From assembly GCA_013407085.1 (NCBI GenBank), contig JACCGJ010023516.1:5001-69000 (forward strand): DNA of 64,000 bases, given 5' to 3'. The position numbers were made by a program, and so were the translations under genes. Shown one piece after another: positions 1 through 13,159 of the stretch. The stretch is from Atriophallophorus winterbourni (taxonomy: Eukaryota; Platyhelminthes; Trematoda; Plagiorchiida; Microphallidae). The stretch's first letter is position 1. Each line of letters starts with the position of its first letter. The notes below the pieces were generated by a model that saw only the letters and a list, made by a program, of their open reading frames with translations, did no database searches and was not told the origin of the DNA.

Positions 1-592
1 CGTGTGTTGCGCATATCCGTACACTCCCGTTGACAAATATTTTCTGTTTTTGATTTCACCCATTCTATTGTGTACCCATGTTATCGATCGATAAACGCAA
101 TATCTTTTATCTCCATCGCCTATTTACTGATCTAGTTTAGAAGCTTTCTGCCCAGTAACTACATTCGAAAATTGCGCTCCCCAACTTGCCTTTCTTCTGA
201 GACCGGACAGGCCCTGTGGTGGGTTTGAAATGTGGAGTCTTCCCTTTAGACTGGCTAAATCAGTCTGTTCACGGAATGACAGTGAGACTTGTCCCACATC
301 CATTGTTCTAGGGGAGAGTTGGTGCGGGTGTGTAACTTGGCGTGTGCATGCGTTGTTGTGTGCACCGTCAGATTGCGTGTGATGGTTAGGATGTGTACGC
401 GAAAAACTAACCAAACCTGATTGGCTACAACGCATCGTAGAACCAAGTGACCAATCAAATGCATTAGATTTGGATCAAACTCATTTGATCATCGTACCAA
501 ACACAGTTCACGAATCATTAAAAGACTGTTACAAATAGAGAGAAAAATAACACTTGCAAACTGGGTTTATAGTTTCGAGGCGAGCCCTTGAA
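1..592. other. 5' flank of the SoxB gene
   Basis: No convincing coding exon is visible. The frame of the first SoxB exon is closed by a stop at 548-550, so 593 is the first ATG after it. A CCAAT box lies at 451-455 in a stretch rich in ATGCAT-like words. It could be promoter or 5' UTR, but neither a transcription start nor a TATA box can be assigned. An acceptor-like TTTATAG at about 567-573 leaves open that the first coding exon is spliced to an upstream leader. Confidence 0.3.
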
Positions 593-1513
593 ATGACAAC
601 CTCAGAACATATGTTGCGCGCTGCTCACCTTTCTTCACACGAACCAACCAGAGATGTCTTGCTGTACGAGAAGACTCTAAGTTCTCCAGCTCATTCTTCA
701 ACCTTACTAAAAATCGAAGATGAAATGGAACCTATTTCGTTTCATCAACAAAATAGTATGTGCATTCCTGCCAAAGAATCGCCCAACAACTTTTCAACTG
801 AAACCCCTTATGAAAATAATCAGTCATTTTTAACTCGGTCATCCACAGACTTTTCCCTTGGACCGAAACCTTTCGCACACAATACATCTGGAGACATCTC
901 AACACATAGTCAATTTACCCATATGAGTGATTTCGCTAACCACGAATCAATTCAAAGCCGATTTGGCAACTTGCTTCGAACTACATGGAACAAGACCGAC
1001 ATTACGTTGCAGCAATTTCCCCCTGGTGAACCAACTCAACACTACCTGGTAAATGAATGTCCAAATAATGGTACGCTCATTGAACTACCGAGTGCGAAGA
1101 AGACTGCCAATGGTGTGACCGAAAAGGTTTCTGAAACCAAGAGCGTTTGTTCGATCATACAAATAAAACCTGAATCTAACGACGCGAAGAGCAGTGAAGA
1201 GGCATCTGATGCTGATGATGGTTCACAAGATCAATTAAGTTATCTAGAAGAAGATTCGCTTGAGCCCACGAAGGCTGATCCCATGGAATTCGTGAATGGA
1301 CAAGGCTCAGTTTACGAAAACTCGTTGCACAAACTCTCTTATAACGATTGGATAAACAAACACGACCAAAATCAATATGTCAAGAAAGATGGCTCATTTC
1401 CCGTTAATTCAATGCACAACTTCCGCAGCGGTATGTCTGACGTTACTTTGAACTGTCTTCAAACTCAACCACCAAACGATCAAGAAATGCAACAACGAAA
1501 TTTTCATGGCAAG
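593..1513 (+). CDS. SoxB: SoxB exon 1 (N-terminal region)
   Basis: The exon encodes 307 residues, starting [12 protein letters not shown]. It is Ser/Thr/Asn-rich and probably disordered, with an acidic stretch ([13 protein letters not shown], then [10 protein letters not shown]) and a SUMO-type site IKPE at residues 191-194 next to acidic residues. No known domain is visible. The exon ends in frame at HGK, directly followed by GTGAGT. The start is the first ATG in a frame that opens at 551, and an upstream coding exon cannot be excluded. A long low-complexity N-terminus like this could carry activation or repression functions, but that is inference. Confidence 0.8.
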
Positions 1514-4500
1514 GTGAGTTTACTTCATTGATGCTTTAACCGCGCCACCACGAATCTGATGATTTCTTAAAACATCTCAATTTATTAGCAGTATTGTTAA
1601 TTAAAATGTGAAGTCTCCAGCTCGAAATAGCACCGTGCGTCAACTTCATCATGCAGCTAAACAGGCGCTCTTTAATAAATAGTTATTTTCATATACCTTA
1701 ATATATTCTATCATCCTGGTTACATCCGCGTGTATAACCTGCGCACAATCACTAAATGGAGAGCCATTCTGCATCGCACGTCGTAATATGTCATTGGCTA
1801 TTTTGATATGGGTTCTTGAAATTACTCATTAAAATTGTTAGATGAATGTTGCAAGAGTTTCATCTGTAAATGACAAACATCTCACGAACTCTTTTAATCC
1901 TCGTCACACCAGAAATGATTACAGTGTGATTATTTCCGGCTCACGATGTTTTATTAAACCATTATATCAAATAGATAAAAAATTATATCAATAAGATAAT
2001 TCAAAGTATGTTGCTCGATAGTTGATGACTATTATTGATAATCAGATATAAAATTTGTAGATGAAAGGATGTTAGGAATATTTAACTATGAAACTTAGGT
2101 GAGAAATTTCAAGGCCCACGAGCACGTATCTTGTTGTCTACGCTTTATAAGAGTAAACAACTCGAAAATGGCAATGCTATTTAAATGCGTAGATGTGGGT
2201 TACTCAATATACCCCTTTCTGATTACAGAACATGTTTAATTTTCAATAATTATTTGAAATCGAGATGTTAATATTGTCTTTCATGAGAAACAATTATTCT
2301 TTGTTGCAAAATTTTTATCGTTTATCTTAACACACAAACAGTTAGATTATCGATATTAATGAAATACCTTGCTAAAATGTGTATCACCAAAAACGTATTG
2401 TCATTTGCGTGGTTTTTTTATAGCGGGTTTATCATTCATTGCCTGCATCCAGCACATATTTGGCGCAGTAAATCTGGCACAGCAGTCTCCATAAAATAAA
2501 ACTTCTTTTTTCACAATACACATAGCAACTTCCCTGGTCAATCATTAATCTCTCTGATCAAATGACAATATTGGCTGAATTTAAAATGCCCAGTAATCTC
2601 AAATCACGCAAATCCGAATCCTTGAAATGTTATAATTGCACATGGTATATCGAATTTTTCTACATGCCTAAATTTAACTTAATAATCACTTCTATGTAAC
2701 CGATATCGATTTGCGATGAGTAGACAGAAAAATTGTGTGGTTGAACCTTATCTTTGAACGGCTGTGTGGTATTTAAAATTCTCACCTAAATTCAAGTTTG
2801 CAAATCTGGATGCCATCATATGGATCTCCAGTTCTGTGACAGTTTTGGTGTGATTTTGGTGATTATTGGATGTTATCTTTCAATTTGAACTTGGAATTAT
2901 CTCGAAATTTATACGTTCTAATCAAATCAAAAAATAATTTATAATGACCTCTTTCCCTAACAAGCGATTTATAAGCAGTAAAAATTCGAATGGACGGCCT
3001 TGAAAGATGGTTATATCATGCGACTAATATGAGGAGTATTATTACGAATAGTAAATGATGCAAAAACAAATGTTTTTCACTTCACGAAATTCGCAATAAT
3101 GAAAAACGGAATATGTTTTGAATCAAAGGGGTTCAATAATACTTTTATTATTTTTCCACCTTACGAATCGCGATAAATAATAATAATATTTATTAATATT
3201 ATTATATTATATTATTATTAATATTAATATCAATATTTGGTACATAATAAATTGATATTGATATTAAATTTATAGTTTTCTGACAATAACATTTACGTGG
3301 CTAAACAAAATTAACAATTGATGAGAGTGAACACCGTCTATAAATTAGAAAAGTCCATTGAATTTTTTTTTTCTATATTATAATTGCGAATCGCTACAAC
3401 GTTATGCGTTTTAACAGTGGAATCTTGTTTACTGACTCCGACATTGTAGTATGACGACTGCGCGTCTTTCGCTACGTTCGTTTTTCGATCCCCGCCACTA
3501 TTCCACATTTTTATGAATATGCGAATAACCCGATTTACCACAATTTTTGGGTGTAAAATAGATACAAAAACTATTCGCATAAATAACTAGAACAACAAAG
3601 CACCTTGCATGACAGGCCAAATCTAGCACCATTTCGACCTAGTCGTAGCCCCGCCGTCGATCTTATATGGAAAAATACTAAATAGAATGCTCATTACAAT
3701 CATCTATTCTATCAAAGAAATTCGGAATTAAGCAATGGATTGGAATATGTTCGGGTCTGACCGTGTATTCATAATGCAAAGAAATTTGAGTGCATTCGGT
3801 TAGAGCAGGTTTTTGGGCAACGTATCATTTCTGACACAGAAGCTTCGTCCTGACTATCACCATTGGTCTGGCGAAGCTTCTTTGTCAGAAGTGAAACGTA
3901 ACCCAAAAACCTGCTCTAATCGATTACACTCTAACTTCTCTGCAACATCAGAAATAATTAACGATAATTTTCATGTTAGTTTTACTCTTTGGCAGTGAAA
4001 TTAATCGAACATTTGTGTGAGAATATCTCCTAAAGTTGTTAGTTCATAAAAAGTTTCAATATATATTTGTATTCTTAACGATTATGCTCGGGTTTCCTCT
4101 TGAGGCGTAATGGGATGACTTCAAGGAATAGGCTTTCGCCATCAATTCAAGGCGTCGCTCAGTGTAAATTGCGTTAAGCTGATATAATTCATGAAGAATT
4201 TAACGCGATATTTGATATGTTTCTCCATTGTTTAAAATGAAGTGCCTACGAGTTTATAGTAATTAGCCTATTCATTTGTTAATTATCAAATAATCACATT
4301 TAAAGTTTTATAGGATTGTATGCAAAATTTCGTAATTATTTTAATGTTTGCCTTGTAATCACTTCCTCGAACTAAACAAAACTTGGAATTCGTACAACGT
4401 TTACTAAAGTGAATAAGATAGTCTTTTGAAGCATGGGCCAATTATACACGATCTCCATCATTTTCATGCAAGTGCGCTAGAATCGCTCTATAACATTTTA

Positions 4501-7500
4501 TCTTAGTTTTCATCCATCTAAATATCCTGTAAAAGGTTTAGAACAAAATTCACGGTAAATTAGACTCGGCGATCAGTGCTGTTAATCAATTGGCAGAATA
4601 GCAAGTAAATTATCCAAACCGATTTTCCCAAGACGCTCAGAGGTACAAAGACAAAAGGCTGATAATTCGGGTTTCAATGTTGAGCTATAGCATGTTGTAT
4701 GTGATTCATCAATAAGAAAGATTAAAAGGTGAAATAATTTTGACGTAATTTTAATGTAAAATTTAAGAAAAAGTATAGAATTGACTGGTCAGCTACATTA
4801 AACATGGTTGATGTTTTACTCTTGAAGTTGGATTAAATCTGTATTTCTGAACAGAAATTGTGTCATACATACAACCCAAACTTAGAGCGTACATAATTTG
4901 GTACCTCGTGAGTGTAACTTACATAATCCCAGGCAGATTTTATATCCCGAGTTTTCTGGAAAGGCGAACCTAGAATAACTTTCCTAATAAATGAAAATTA
5001 ACCGATGACTTATTTTTCACGCTTATTTAACTCGTCCATAGTTCTATCTAGTTTGATTTACACCGTTTTAGATTTATGGCGAACCGAAATCAAATAACCG
5101 TATCGTTTGCACGATATGTGTATTTCGCTTCGACTTTCTCAAAAAATTATGTTTAGTTAATTGGTTTGAAAATTTTTTGTTTATTTACTGATTCTAAAAC
5201 GGAGCATTAGAACACGTTAAGCTTGTTGCCGGGTCGGGATCTTTATATGATTCAATTTCCTTGACAATGTTAAAGGCAAAACTCTAGCTTCGATTATTTT
5301 AAAATATCGTATGTAGAAATAAAGCCAATCAAGCAACACTCAAAAATGCAACAAAATGTCCAGGCTTAAAAACGGTGCTTCTAGGCTTTCTCGCAACATT
5401 GTTTATATCCGAACTGAATTAATCTACTCGAGGTCCATCAGAATTTTTAAATTGTTAAAAAAAATTGCATGGGATCGCCTTTGTTAAAACGAAAAGACGA
5501 AATTTAACACCGGAACAAAATAAGCACCATAGTTATTGTTAACATAGATGGCGGTCCAACATTTAGGTTTCCGAGAATACCAGAATTTAATAATTAATTC
5601 GCATTAGCCATGCTCGAGTGCTGCGAAAGTGACAGGCATACAAAATTAAACGGATCGAACGGCACTTCTAGCATCGTGGTTATGACAACCGAGAGTTCGT
5701 GGTGGGGACAGTAGCTTGATCAGAGGTCACGACTCAGAACAGAGCTACAGCTGTGCAGTAGTCAAGTTGACTACCCGCATCCTCAAACCAGCAGTTGGTA
5801 ACCCACATCTGAACCGTTTCACGAAAAGGTGGTTGCTAGCTGAGTTGCGGTCTAGTCTGTAACTGGTTGACTTTCCTCCGAGCGATGTCGACCTCGGGGA
5901 TGGAAACCACCGGATTGCACAGATCAACCCTGGTGTGAGGGTAGGGTAAATTGAGCAGTCCTCCTCACAGCCTACATTCAGTTAAGGGTCATGGCAAATG
6001 TCATACTTTTACCAGACGCGCGTGTCGATTTTTCTCACCCACAGCTTTGGGTCGGAGTGAACAACCTGCGATGCTGTCAACTCTAATGCGTTGGCAACTA
6101 ATAGATACACGTGGAACTTTATGGGAAAAGCTACTTGAGAGATTAGCAATATTGTAATTTCATACAGCAAAAACGCACGATTAGCGTTTATAGAATATTG
6201 AGCTGACGAAATTACTTTCATTTACACTAAACTTATTTTGCTACTATCTAAAATAAACTCTAATCGTTTTCAAAGCAATATTTTAATGAAACATGGTTTG
6301 CCAGATTAATTGATGTAATATAGTTACCGACAAAACGTTACGTCGGTTACAAGGAAAAGAGACCGTTGCATTTCTGTAATAAATGTTTTTTTATTTCGGC
6401 TTAATCTGATTAACAATTTTCTTATCATGTTTCGCCCCAGTGATCAGTTAAATTGGGGCGAAGGCCCATCAATTTTCATATATACGGTTTAGAGAAATGA
6501 GAAAATGCTTTTAAGATCACTAAAATTTTGGCTTTGGGCTTATAATATTTCTGAAAAGTTCTTTCGTGATCAACAGTATTCGGTCGAATAATATGCACAG
6601 CAAATAAAAAATAAAAACATACAAATCTCACTGAAGCTAATTTTACTGTCTACACGTGATGATGATCTGTAAGTTAGAGGGATGTGAACGCACATTAAAT
6701 TAAATAAAAACATATTCAATTGTATAATATCTCATATAATATATTTATATAAAGCATCGTCCGTTAGGAAAAAGCGTTAGCAAATTTGAATGGTTCCAAG
6801 ATTACTCCCGCCCTTTCAAACCGTTTTTCGGATCGACTAGTGCATTGGAGAGTGTCATGAAAGAATCGCTTCCCGTTAGATTAAGAAAAGTAGATAACTG
6901 CCTGTGAAATTGATATACTTGTTGATATACGGGGATAAGTAGGTTGAAAATATTGGGACAATAAGAATCTTAAGTAACCTTGTACATACAAAAAAGTTTT
7001 GATACGGCATATGTTTCGTGTATGTTGGATTTAGGTAACTTCGAAAAAGCAAAAATGTATTTGAATCAAAAGAAACGTTGAAAGGTACAAATTACCGGTC
7101 CTTGATTTCTCGGCGAACATATATCTCCATCAACTGGTGCTGCCATTACACGCGTTTGTTGTCAATTTTGTTCGATTATATCTTCTCATTACGATCGCGA
7201 TTCGGGCTAAGAAAGAAATTCACATTAGATAAATATAATAATGTAAGCGGAAAATATTACGTTATTAGCTGAAAACGGCTGATAAGATCATACAGCTAGA
7301 GCAAAATGAAGAAATAACGTATCATACTAGTGGAGTTTCCGTTAATTTTCTTTATGAGTTACTGCTGCATTACACAGCCAAATTTCGAATTATTCTTTCT
7401 ATGTAACTACGGCTTAACTACGGAAATGATTGTCAATCGGCATCTGAAATAATACCGAAGCCCGATACATCAACAACAGGTTAAACAAATTTAAACTTAA

Positions 7501-10172
7501 ATGCCACATTTGAATAGGTTTCTTACAAACAACCCCGCTGTACAAATACAAAGCACAAAATAATTCGAGAGCTCATGACGTTTAGAACTGAGCAATGGGA
7601 TGTCGTGAATACATCCCCTCTCATAAGTGGTTTCTGGCGTTTTGGTTAAACAGTTAGCCCAATAAACAGTGCACCCATTCATATGTTTCAATAAATGTGT
7701 TGACCATATTTTTTCGCTGCCTAGCATAAATTTGCAGGAAAATGATGTTCCATTGGAGAGTAGCAATCTCGCTCACAACACTCTAGGATTTGCAAAATCT
7801 AGTCCTTTAATGACCGTTTGCACGATTAATCTGTGTTCACCAGCTAACAACGCACTCATTTTCTTCATTATGCTTAGCAAATAATTATCAGAATTTTGCG
7901 TTAAATATCATGTAATAACTGCATTTGACTAGCGAACTACTTAATGAAGGTCAACATAACATTTTAACTGCTCTAGTTACTTGAGGCATCGCAGTTGATT
8001 TATAAATCGATAAGCTTGATATCACTTACTTTTTGTAGATGTACAATATCATCCACACTTTGAAACTGAGACAAATTTTTATTCATGTAGTTACAATGAA
8101 CTTGGTCTTCAACGGGTACTTAAAATATATGCAATCAACTGTGTGAGCTTTGTCGAGTTTTTGTTTGTGATAGTCAAATTATTAGCGATTATAATTTTGA
8201 GTTACCAAACCGACAATATATAGTTTCAAGATATAAGGCTTTATAATTTCTGACTAAAAGCAATATATGGAATTATACGTCATCAATTATGCTTCCAGAA
8301 CACATCGTACCGAAAATTTGGGCATATTTACTTTTAAATTGATACTTTATATTCATGGTTCAAAACAAATTTTTCGATTATTATTTGTAGGGTCAAAGAT
8401 CGCAAGAAAACCAGTTGACAAAAAAAGATGATCGAGTAAAACGTCCGATGAACGCCTTCATGGTTTGGTCGAGAGGTCAACGCAGGCGTATGGCTCAAGA
8501 AAATCCAAAAATGCACAATTCAGAAATCAGCAAGCGGCTTGGATCAATGTGGAAAAGCTTGTGTGAGAATGAAAAGAAACCATTCATCGACGAAGCGAAG
8601 CGACTCCGTGCGAACCACATGATGCAATACCCCGACTATAAATATCGACCACGCCGTAAGCATAGGACATTAGATAAACAAAAGAAGAGCACTGGTTCCA
8701 TAAGCGCGGTAATGAACACTTACCTAATCAACAATAATACAACTAGCCTAATTGAACAACGCGGCACGCCTCATGGCGTAGGAACTTCTTCGAGCTATTA
8801 CAACTCGCTCTCTCCACGTTCTCAGCGAATCAATCAGCACGTTCATAAACATGAACATCATCATCATTTGCATGGTTTATTAGGTTCACCGTCGCACACA
8901 GCGTACGGTGGACAGCAGCAGCAGCAGCAGTTATTTGCAAGTCACTCTAGCAGAGAAAATATTCCATTTCACCCGCTGGCTTCTGCAACTACAAGTTTCC
9001 AGTTACCAATGGATATTAGTCAAATTGATCGGATTTCACCGGTCTTTCATCCGCAGCGGCAGCAAACGTATTATTGTAATGATGCCGAGCGATGTACCTC
9101 AAATATTTTGAAAAACAACTTTGATCCGAATCCTCGTTTGTTTTATCAACCTCATTCCATAAATCCACCAGAGATTAGCGCATTGCAAATGAGAATGCAT
9201 CATGAAAGTGGAGCAAGCCAAATCGAAAGTCATGCGGATTTTCTTTTCAATAAAATGGAGAAGAATTTTGGTAGCCACATGTTGAATACTCGAGCTGAAG
9301 AGTCTGACATCGCATCAACAATCAGCTCAATAAATGGGAGTGAATTAGAAGCAATGTCAGCTCAACCTCCTTTGTCTGCCGTTGCTGCAGCTGCTCTTGC
9401 TGCAGCAGCGGCCAGTTCAACATCGATGTTTGAGCAGAAGCCGGAATCAACTTTGCTGGGACATACTTTTGGTACATATTTTGGAAATGACCCGCGCTCA
9501 TTCCATCATGCCATTGGTAAAAATGACGCACCAAATACAGAAAAAGCATTGACCTTGAGGTCAAATCAAACGGGAAGTTCTGGTGCTGACTCTCCTCCCC
9601 CATTTTCACATGAATGTAGAAGTGGATCTTTGACTCCAGCATATGGATCTATGCCGCAAAACTCCAATGGAAATGCCGCAGCTGCAATGATGGCTGCTGT
9701 TGCCGCGGCAAACTATGCAGCTTCAAAATTAACCTACTATTCTGGAGAGAATGATACCAATGAATTGGCGAATGATCGATGCCAAACAGGATTCTCTTCT
9801 AACGGGAACATTTCATTGCCAGATTGGTCAACAAGTGAGCCACAAAACTTTTCTACACGACAAGAATTTCAACCGAATTTACACAAAACTAGTGATTCAA
9901 TAAGTTTCCTACAATCTCCAAATATCACCAATCTGAATCACAACACTCACACCAGTAACGCGATAATCAATGAAACGTATTTGCAAGCCAAGACATTCGA
10001 ACCTTTTTACCGCTCAAGACATGCCTGGGGTGAGATCAGTGATCACCCAGCCACACTGAATGGACCATATTTCGATTTTCCCTTCACTTCTGGATTTCCA
10101 TTGCAACGACTTAATGACGCCTCATTCATGGACAAATCTCATAATAATTCGACGGAACAAAAAGGTGATTAA
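593..10172 (+). CDS. SoxB: SoxB-type HMG-box transcription factor, join(593..1513, 8391..10172)
   Basis: Sox proteins bind the minor groove of ACAAAG-like sites through one HMG box and set neural or stem-cell fates. SoxB proteins act in the nucleus, often with POU partners. Two exons join in phase 0 across a GT-AG intron (donor GTGAGT at 1514, acceptor TTTGTAG at 8384-8390), giving about 900 residues. The HMG box is at residues 320-397, with RPMNAFMVW, the [20 protein letters not shown] stretch and a [10 protein letters not shown] end, all close to the Sox1/2/3 group. Odd points: more than 300 residues precede the box, whereas vertebrate SoxB boxes start near residue 40, and there is a large intron at the box. 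The reading frame is intact. Group assignment rests on box residues recalled from the family, not on a tree. Confidence 0.9.
3172..3270. repeat. AT-rich low-complexity tract (TAA/TTA, partly palindromic)
   Basis: A run of about 100 bases is built almost only from TAA, TTA and TAT words, with self-complementary segments such as TATTAATATTATTA. It is a simple repeat inside the SoxB intron. Confidence 0.75.
3732..3931. mobile_element. Foldback/MITE-like element, copy 1
   Basis: Two 60-base arms (3788-3847 and 3872-3931) are imperfect inverted repeats. The left arm has TTAGAGCAGGTTTTTGGG and ends AGAAGCTTCG. The right arm starts CGAAGCTTCT and contains CCCAAAAACCTGCTCTAA. A 24-base spacer separates them. 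The 56 bases left of the arm (from GCAATGGATTGGAATATG) recur in a second copy at 15455, so the repeat unit is longer than the hairpin. There is no coding capacity. A non-autonomous foldback DNA element or MITE is the most economical reading. The target-site duplication is not resolved. Confidence 0.7.
5690..6130. repeat. GC-richer island inside the SoxB intron, probable inserted repeat
   Basis: About 440 bases are visibly richer in G and C than the surrounding intron and contain words such as GTAACCCACATCTGAACCG and GGTGGTTGCTAGCTGAGTTG. Both strands hold short ORFs without recognisable domains. No second copy was noticed in this window. A transposable-element fragment is likely from the composition change, but this is inference. 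Confidence 0.35.
8391..10172 (+). CDS. SoxB: SoxB exon 2 (HMG box and C-terminal region)
   Basis: The exon encodes 593 residues and ends with TAA at 10170-10172. The HMG box occupies 8427-8660. Downstream come a His-rich patch near residue 457 ([11 protein letters not shown]), a six-Gln run near 481, an Ala tract near 637-648 and a second Ala/Met tract near 736-751 ending NYAASKL. The rest is Ser/Asn-rich. Poly-Ala and poly-Gln tracts are common in Sox trans-regulatory tails. The repeat tracts may vary in length between individuals. No stop or frameshift interrupts the exon. Confidence 0.92.
   Translation, partial: GQRSQENQLTKKDDRVKRPMNAFMVWSRGQRRRMAQENPKMHNSEISKRLGSMWKSLCENEKKPFIDEAKRLRANHMMQYPDYKYRPRRKHRTLDKQKKSTGSISAVMNTYLINNNTTSLIEQRGTPHGVGTSSSYYNSLSPRSQRINQHVHKHEHHHHLHGLLGSPSHTAYGGQQQQQQLFASHSSRENIPFHPLASATTSFQLPMDISQIDRISPVFHPQRQQTYYCNDAERCTSNILKNNFDPNPRLFYQPHSINPPEISALQMRMHHESGASQIESHADFLFNKMEKNFGSHMLNTRAEESDIASTISSINGSELEAMSAQPPLSAVAAAALAAAAASSTSMFEQKPESTLLGHTFGTYFGNDPRSFHHAIGKNDAPNTEKALTLRSNQTGSSGADSPPPFSHECRSGSLTPAYGSMPQNSNGNAAAAMMAAVAAANYAASKLTYYSGENDTNELANDRCQTGFSSNGNISLPDWSTSEPQNFSTRQEFQPNLHKTSDSISFLQSPNITNLNHNTHTSNAIINETYLQAKTFEPFYRSRHAWGEISDHPATLNGPYFDFPFTSGFPLQRLNDASFMDKSHNNSTEQKGD
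8427..8660 (+). other. HMG-box DNA-binding domain of SoxB
   Basis: This is a 78-residue box with the Sox signature RPMNAFMVW. It has [18 protein letters not shown] in helices 1-2, [12 protein letters not shown] in helix 3 and the basic tail YKYRPRRK that serves as a nuclear signal. Differences from vertebrate Sox2 are concentrated in the helix 2-3 linker ([13 protein letters not shown]) and after RLRA (NHMMQY). The wedge FM residues are present. Confidence 0.95.
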
Positions 10173-13077
10173 ATGGGAATAACAAGTGTCAAATTTCGGG
10201 TGAAATCATGCAAATTGTTAACAACAACGTTTCCTGTAAAATATTCGGGTGATTGAGCACTTGTGCACACAACGGACATGACTGCAACCCGGATCACTTT
10301 TCAATGTCTTTCGCCAAGCAACGCTGATAGGAAGATTTTTTATGGAGCTAAATCATTGCGCGTTTAGATTACTTCAATCTCCTTTCCGCCCAAGTGAGAC
10401 ATTCTATTTTTCCATGCAGTCAACGCTATCATCCAGCCATTATTCAGCCAACATAATCTTGAAAACGTGTAAATCGTTTGTCGGTTTTCAAGCCTTTGTT
10501 TTTTCAAATAAGAAGATTTTTGTTATACAAATGCCATGGATTACAAATACCATGATTCTGTACAAATGAGTCTTTAAAATTATTGTAAAAATGCGTCTTC
10601 GAAATATTTTTACTTTGAATTATTTTGTTGCGTTTGACGGGGCTCCAGACACAGATATGCATGCAAGTAACACTTTTATATATTTCAGCAGTTCATTGGG
10701 GTTGGCACTGATCACGGGATTGATTAGCGAAACGCAATGAAAATTATAATTCAGTAACTGAACAGGAATCTAGTTCCTCGCAATAATTTCTCGTTTATTT
10801 CACAAGTGGGGGAAATTTGGGCAAGCATATTTTCCCGAAACTCCCGGCAAACTACCGAATAAAAGGCGTTAATCTTTAATTTATGAGGAATTAGCTCTAT
10901 GCAATCAACTAACGAAATTATATACCATTGATCTAGGCTTGAGAACAATGCTTTGATTTAGATTAGCCACCAGTTTGACTAAGCATTGAGCATAACATCC
11001 ATTGACAGTTAACCAATCTGGGTGAAGAAATTAATGAAACTCTAGCCACATAAGTTTCGACATGTCGATTTCAGATGTATTTTATCCTGGTGAAGTTAGG
11101 CACTTGTGTAAGCAATCCATAACTCGAGTCAAATCTTCTCGTCAAGCTACTATATTTCTTTAGCTAATCTTGAAATTGCAATTTTGTGTGGAATTGATAC
11201 GCTTTCTGCATAGTAAAATGACTTTGATCTAAAAATTCTTGTTTTCATGCATTTCCGTCACATACCCCCCAAGAAAGATTTCGTGCTGTGTGCACTCATC
11301 AGGCAGTCAGTACGATCAGAATCAGGCCGTGAAAATTGATCTAGATTTTTTTAACATTTAACGAGTCTTTCGTTTTTGCAACTTCCGTCCAAAACGAACA
11401 GCATACTTGTAGAGTAAATATCATGCGCATATCAACGTACCTCTGCCATGTGGTGGTTTGTGATTTCCCAAGGTGAACAGATGATAAAGTTGTCGTTTGG
11501 TTTTAGATGCCCGCGCATTTGAAATTTATGATTTCCCGAATTGGCTACCACAAAAATACTATCAATGATAAATATTCCATCTGAAAATGCAAGGAATGAA
11601 ATTCAACAGATACCTTTAAAAATAGACCATCGTCTGTTTTTCGATTGGTCTTGCTACTCTCATGAAATAATTCGTTCAGTTTGCGAGTTGATGTGATTAT
11701 TTTCTCTTAGGGATCTGCTGCAATAAGCGAAGACTCTAATTTTAGTTTTATGAAATAAACAACTCAAGTAAACATGGATAACACAAGCCAAGATATTAAA
11801 TGGCGATCCCGATTTATTTATTCACACAAGGTGTGGCATATTAAGCGTTATCAGCTTTACATCCAATCCAATTTATATAGTATTAAAATCAACATTTCGC
11901 TTCGACTAGATCCTTTTAGCCTACGGTCCGTGTTTGAATTGTGCAGCCGAGTATTTACATTTGATCACCTGTACTATATTAATCGTGCGTTTTGTAGTCG
12001 TTCCGGAGAAATTCGAAAAAGTTATCAATCCATTTAATGAAACCAACTCTCGATCATTATGTTGAAACCTTTTAAGCGGAACTTAAACCAGTGTGCAACG
12101 ATTCGCACCTATTTCCTAAAATAATTAATAAGTTGAGACGAAAATAATCGGTACGTAAATTCTACCAAAATTTCGAAGATAGATAACTATTTTGAGAAAA
12201 AAACGAAGTGGGCTTATTTGAAAACGTGCACATAATTTTAATCAGACAAATGTTGACTGAATTGATGAAGAATGTTGGAACTCGTGATGTCGATAGAAGG
12301 ATAAATTTGAAGAACCTTTAAGACTAAGTTCATTGGGTACTCTTCCGGAAAAATCTCTCACTTTGTATTATGTGTTCCAATCTTTTGTGTCCTGTACATA
12401 CTACTATCGATCGTCGCTAAGCTGCTGAGTGACCAACTTGTGTGAGTATTATGCCGCATCTGATCACACGTGGCTTAAACAAACTAAGGTGCGACAGATG
12501 TTGCATAATAAAACATTGTTAAAATAAACCAAAATCAGAATGTAGGCATACTATACTCATTCCGGTTGTCTTCACCGACACCCTGTTTTGGTGGATCCAT
12601 CGTTCGTGAGAAGTCAGTGATGATGCTCACACGGGAATCGCTCCTTCTGTTTCTATCAATTTGAAGTAGAAATGCTAACATTACACCATAACGCTTGTTC
12701 GATTTACTTGAATTTACCAGACATTCTTGATCGTGAAATAGATTGATACATGGGTTCAACGGTTGCTCATCTAAAGAAAACTTTAAACGCTCCATGTAAT
12801 TTTTATACGAAGGAAGAATCCTGACACAGTGAAGATGGAAACATTGAATAATTTATCGTGGTGAGTGAGTAACTTGCCAAAAAACTCTCATCGGTGACCA
12901 AAAATTACGGGGTAGTGAATGTTGAGAGTTGTATAAAAACAGCAGTTTCTAACGTAAAATTTATCCATGAAAGACAAACTATCAACTCCCTACCGTGAAT
13001 TTGGATGAATCAAAAAATTGTACGTGAGGCAGCAAATTACTCAAGCACATTTTCGGTACTTCTGTTTTGTTTCGCAG
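10173..13077. other. SoxB 3' flank / intergenic
   Basis: AT-rich sequence follows the SoxB stop. AATAAA hexamers at 10858-10863 and 11754-11759 are possible polyadenylation signals, the first implying a 3' UTR of about 0.7 kb. An 86-codon open frame on the - strand (12535-12795) has no recognisable domain. Nothing else was identified. Confidence 0.3.
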
Positions 13078-13159
13078 CTGATAAACTTTCATTTGCCCTC
13101 CAAGATGAATCATTTTCGCGTCAGCATAAGTTGCTTGCAAGAATGGGACGTCATGAAAT
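13078..13159 (+). CDS. Candidate internal exon of an unrecognised gene
   Basis: An 82-base block is bounded by a strong acceptor (pyrimidine-rich tract ending TTTCGCAG at 13070-13077) and a donor GTAAGT at 13160. One open frame reads DKLSFALQDESFSRQHKLL then ARMGRHE, which looks protein-like, and a second frame is also open. I do not recognise the family. It starts in phase 1 and ends in phase 2, so it would need partners not identified here. The support is splice signals only. Confidence 0.3.

Larger units (their letters stand above)
1514..8390 (+). other. SoxB intron 1
   Basis: This GT-AG, phase-0 intron of 6,877 bases is AT-rich. Its short ORFs show no recognisable domain. It contains an AT microsatellite (3172-3270), a foldback element (3732-3931) and a GC-richer island (5690-6130). 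The remainder is unique-looking AT-rich DNA that could hold enhancers, but nothing specific can be assigned. Confidence 0.8.

Noticed and set aside
124..464. Two overlapping - strand open frames upstream of SoxB
   Set aside because: They overlap each other in different frames, have no recognisable domain and no splice context; likely chance.
9322..9642. 106-codon - strand frame inside SoxB exon 2
   Set aside because: It is the antisense shadow of the SoxB coding sequence and its Ala/Gln tracts.
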